Below are positions 63,994 through 64,000 of a stretch of 64,000 bases of DNA, piece by piece. Each line of letters opens with the position of its first letter. Position 1 is the first letter of the stretch. The DNA is from Chrysomallon squamiferum (lineage: Eukaryota; Mollusca; Gastropoda; Neomphalida; Peltospiridae), in NCBI GenBank assembly GCA_012295275.1, contig CM022665.1, positions 48,446,064 to 48,510,063 of the forward strand. Reading direction: 5' to 3'. The notes beneath the pieces were generated by a model. It saw only the letters and a program-made list of their open reading frames with translations, made no database searches and was not told the origin of the DNA. The translations under genes were made by a program, and so were the position numbers.

Positions 63994-64000
63994 CTATTAT
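63101..64000 (-). other. DGK intron, right end of window
   Basis: Holds (ATT)/(ATC) tracts at 63335..63480, (GT)n at 63603..63650 and (TTA)n at 63912..64000. A - strand frame at 63112..63315 has no recognisable domain. No exon supported. Confidence 0.6.

Overview
This is animal (eukaryotic) nuclear DNA: two multi-exon genes with GT..AG introns sit in very AT-rich sequence full of minisatellites, A/T homopolymers, (AAT)n, (CA)n and (AT)n. The proteins, and dispersed motifs of the type gttatctccctt / agttacctcccttt (about 12135, 12163, 17143 and, reversed, 18246), suggest a lophotrochozoan, most likely a mollusc; that assignment is inference. There are no bacterial-style operons and no convincing RNA gene.

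Left part, + strand (747..11424): nine coding exons of a CREB3L/CrebA-type membrane-tethered bZIP transcription factor. The exon lengths sum to 1560 nt, exactly 520 codons with the stop, in one open frame, so the model is internally consistent. The 5' exon(s) with the start codon lie outside the window. The 3' UTR probably runs to a poly(A) signal near 13536.

Right part, - strand (62416 down to 18956): a type IV diacylglycerol kinase (zeta/iota, fly rdgA family), read from the end of the first C1 domain through the second C1 domain, MARCKS-like basic segment, catalytic and accessory domains, linker and ankyrin repeats to a C-terminal ETAV PDZ ligand and stop. Twenty-two exons join in phase, with two breaks. 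The exon with the first half of the second C1 domain is not found between 58407 and 62359. The last ankyrin exon is present only as damaged tandem copies (about 19717..19980). The first coding exons lie beyond 64000. The two genes are convergent; the interval 13560..18955 probably holds both 3' UTRs.

The most unusual feature is how the tandem repeats relate to the exons. Nearly every intron carries a minisatellite that abuts an exon edge. In several cases the repeat unit contains the exon's own splice site plus some exon sequence (442..746, 6339..6465, 38736..39440, 46721..46806, 51865..51915, 57070..58100). Other arrays carry strong splice-site-like motifs in the sense direction of the host gene (32030..32957, 44640..45684, 50580..51860). 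These are rows of copied splice sites next to the real ones, some compatible with in-frame length variation and others leading to an early stop. A 559-bp element with terminal inverted repeats (9510..10068), a possible cassette exon overlapping a tRNA-like B box (35757..35849) and a 57-nt in-frame alternative acceptor (42012..42068) are further points of interest.
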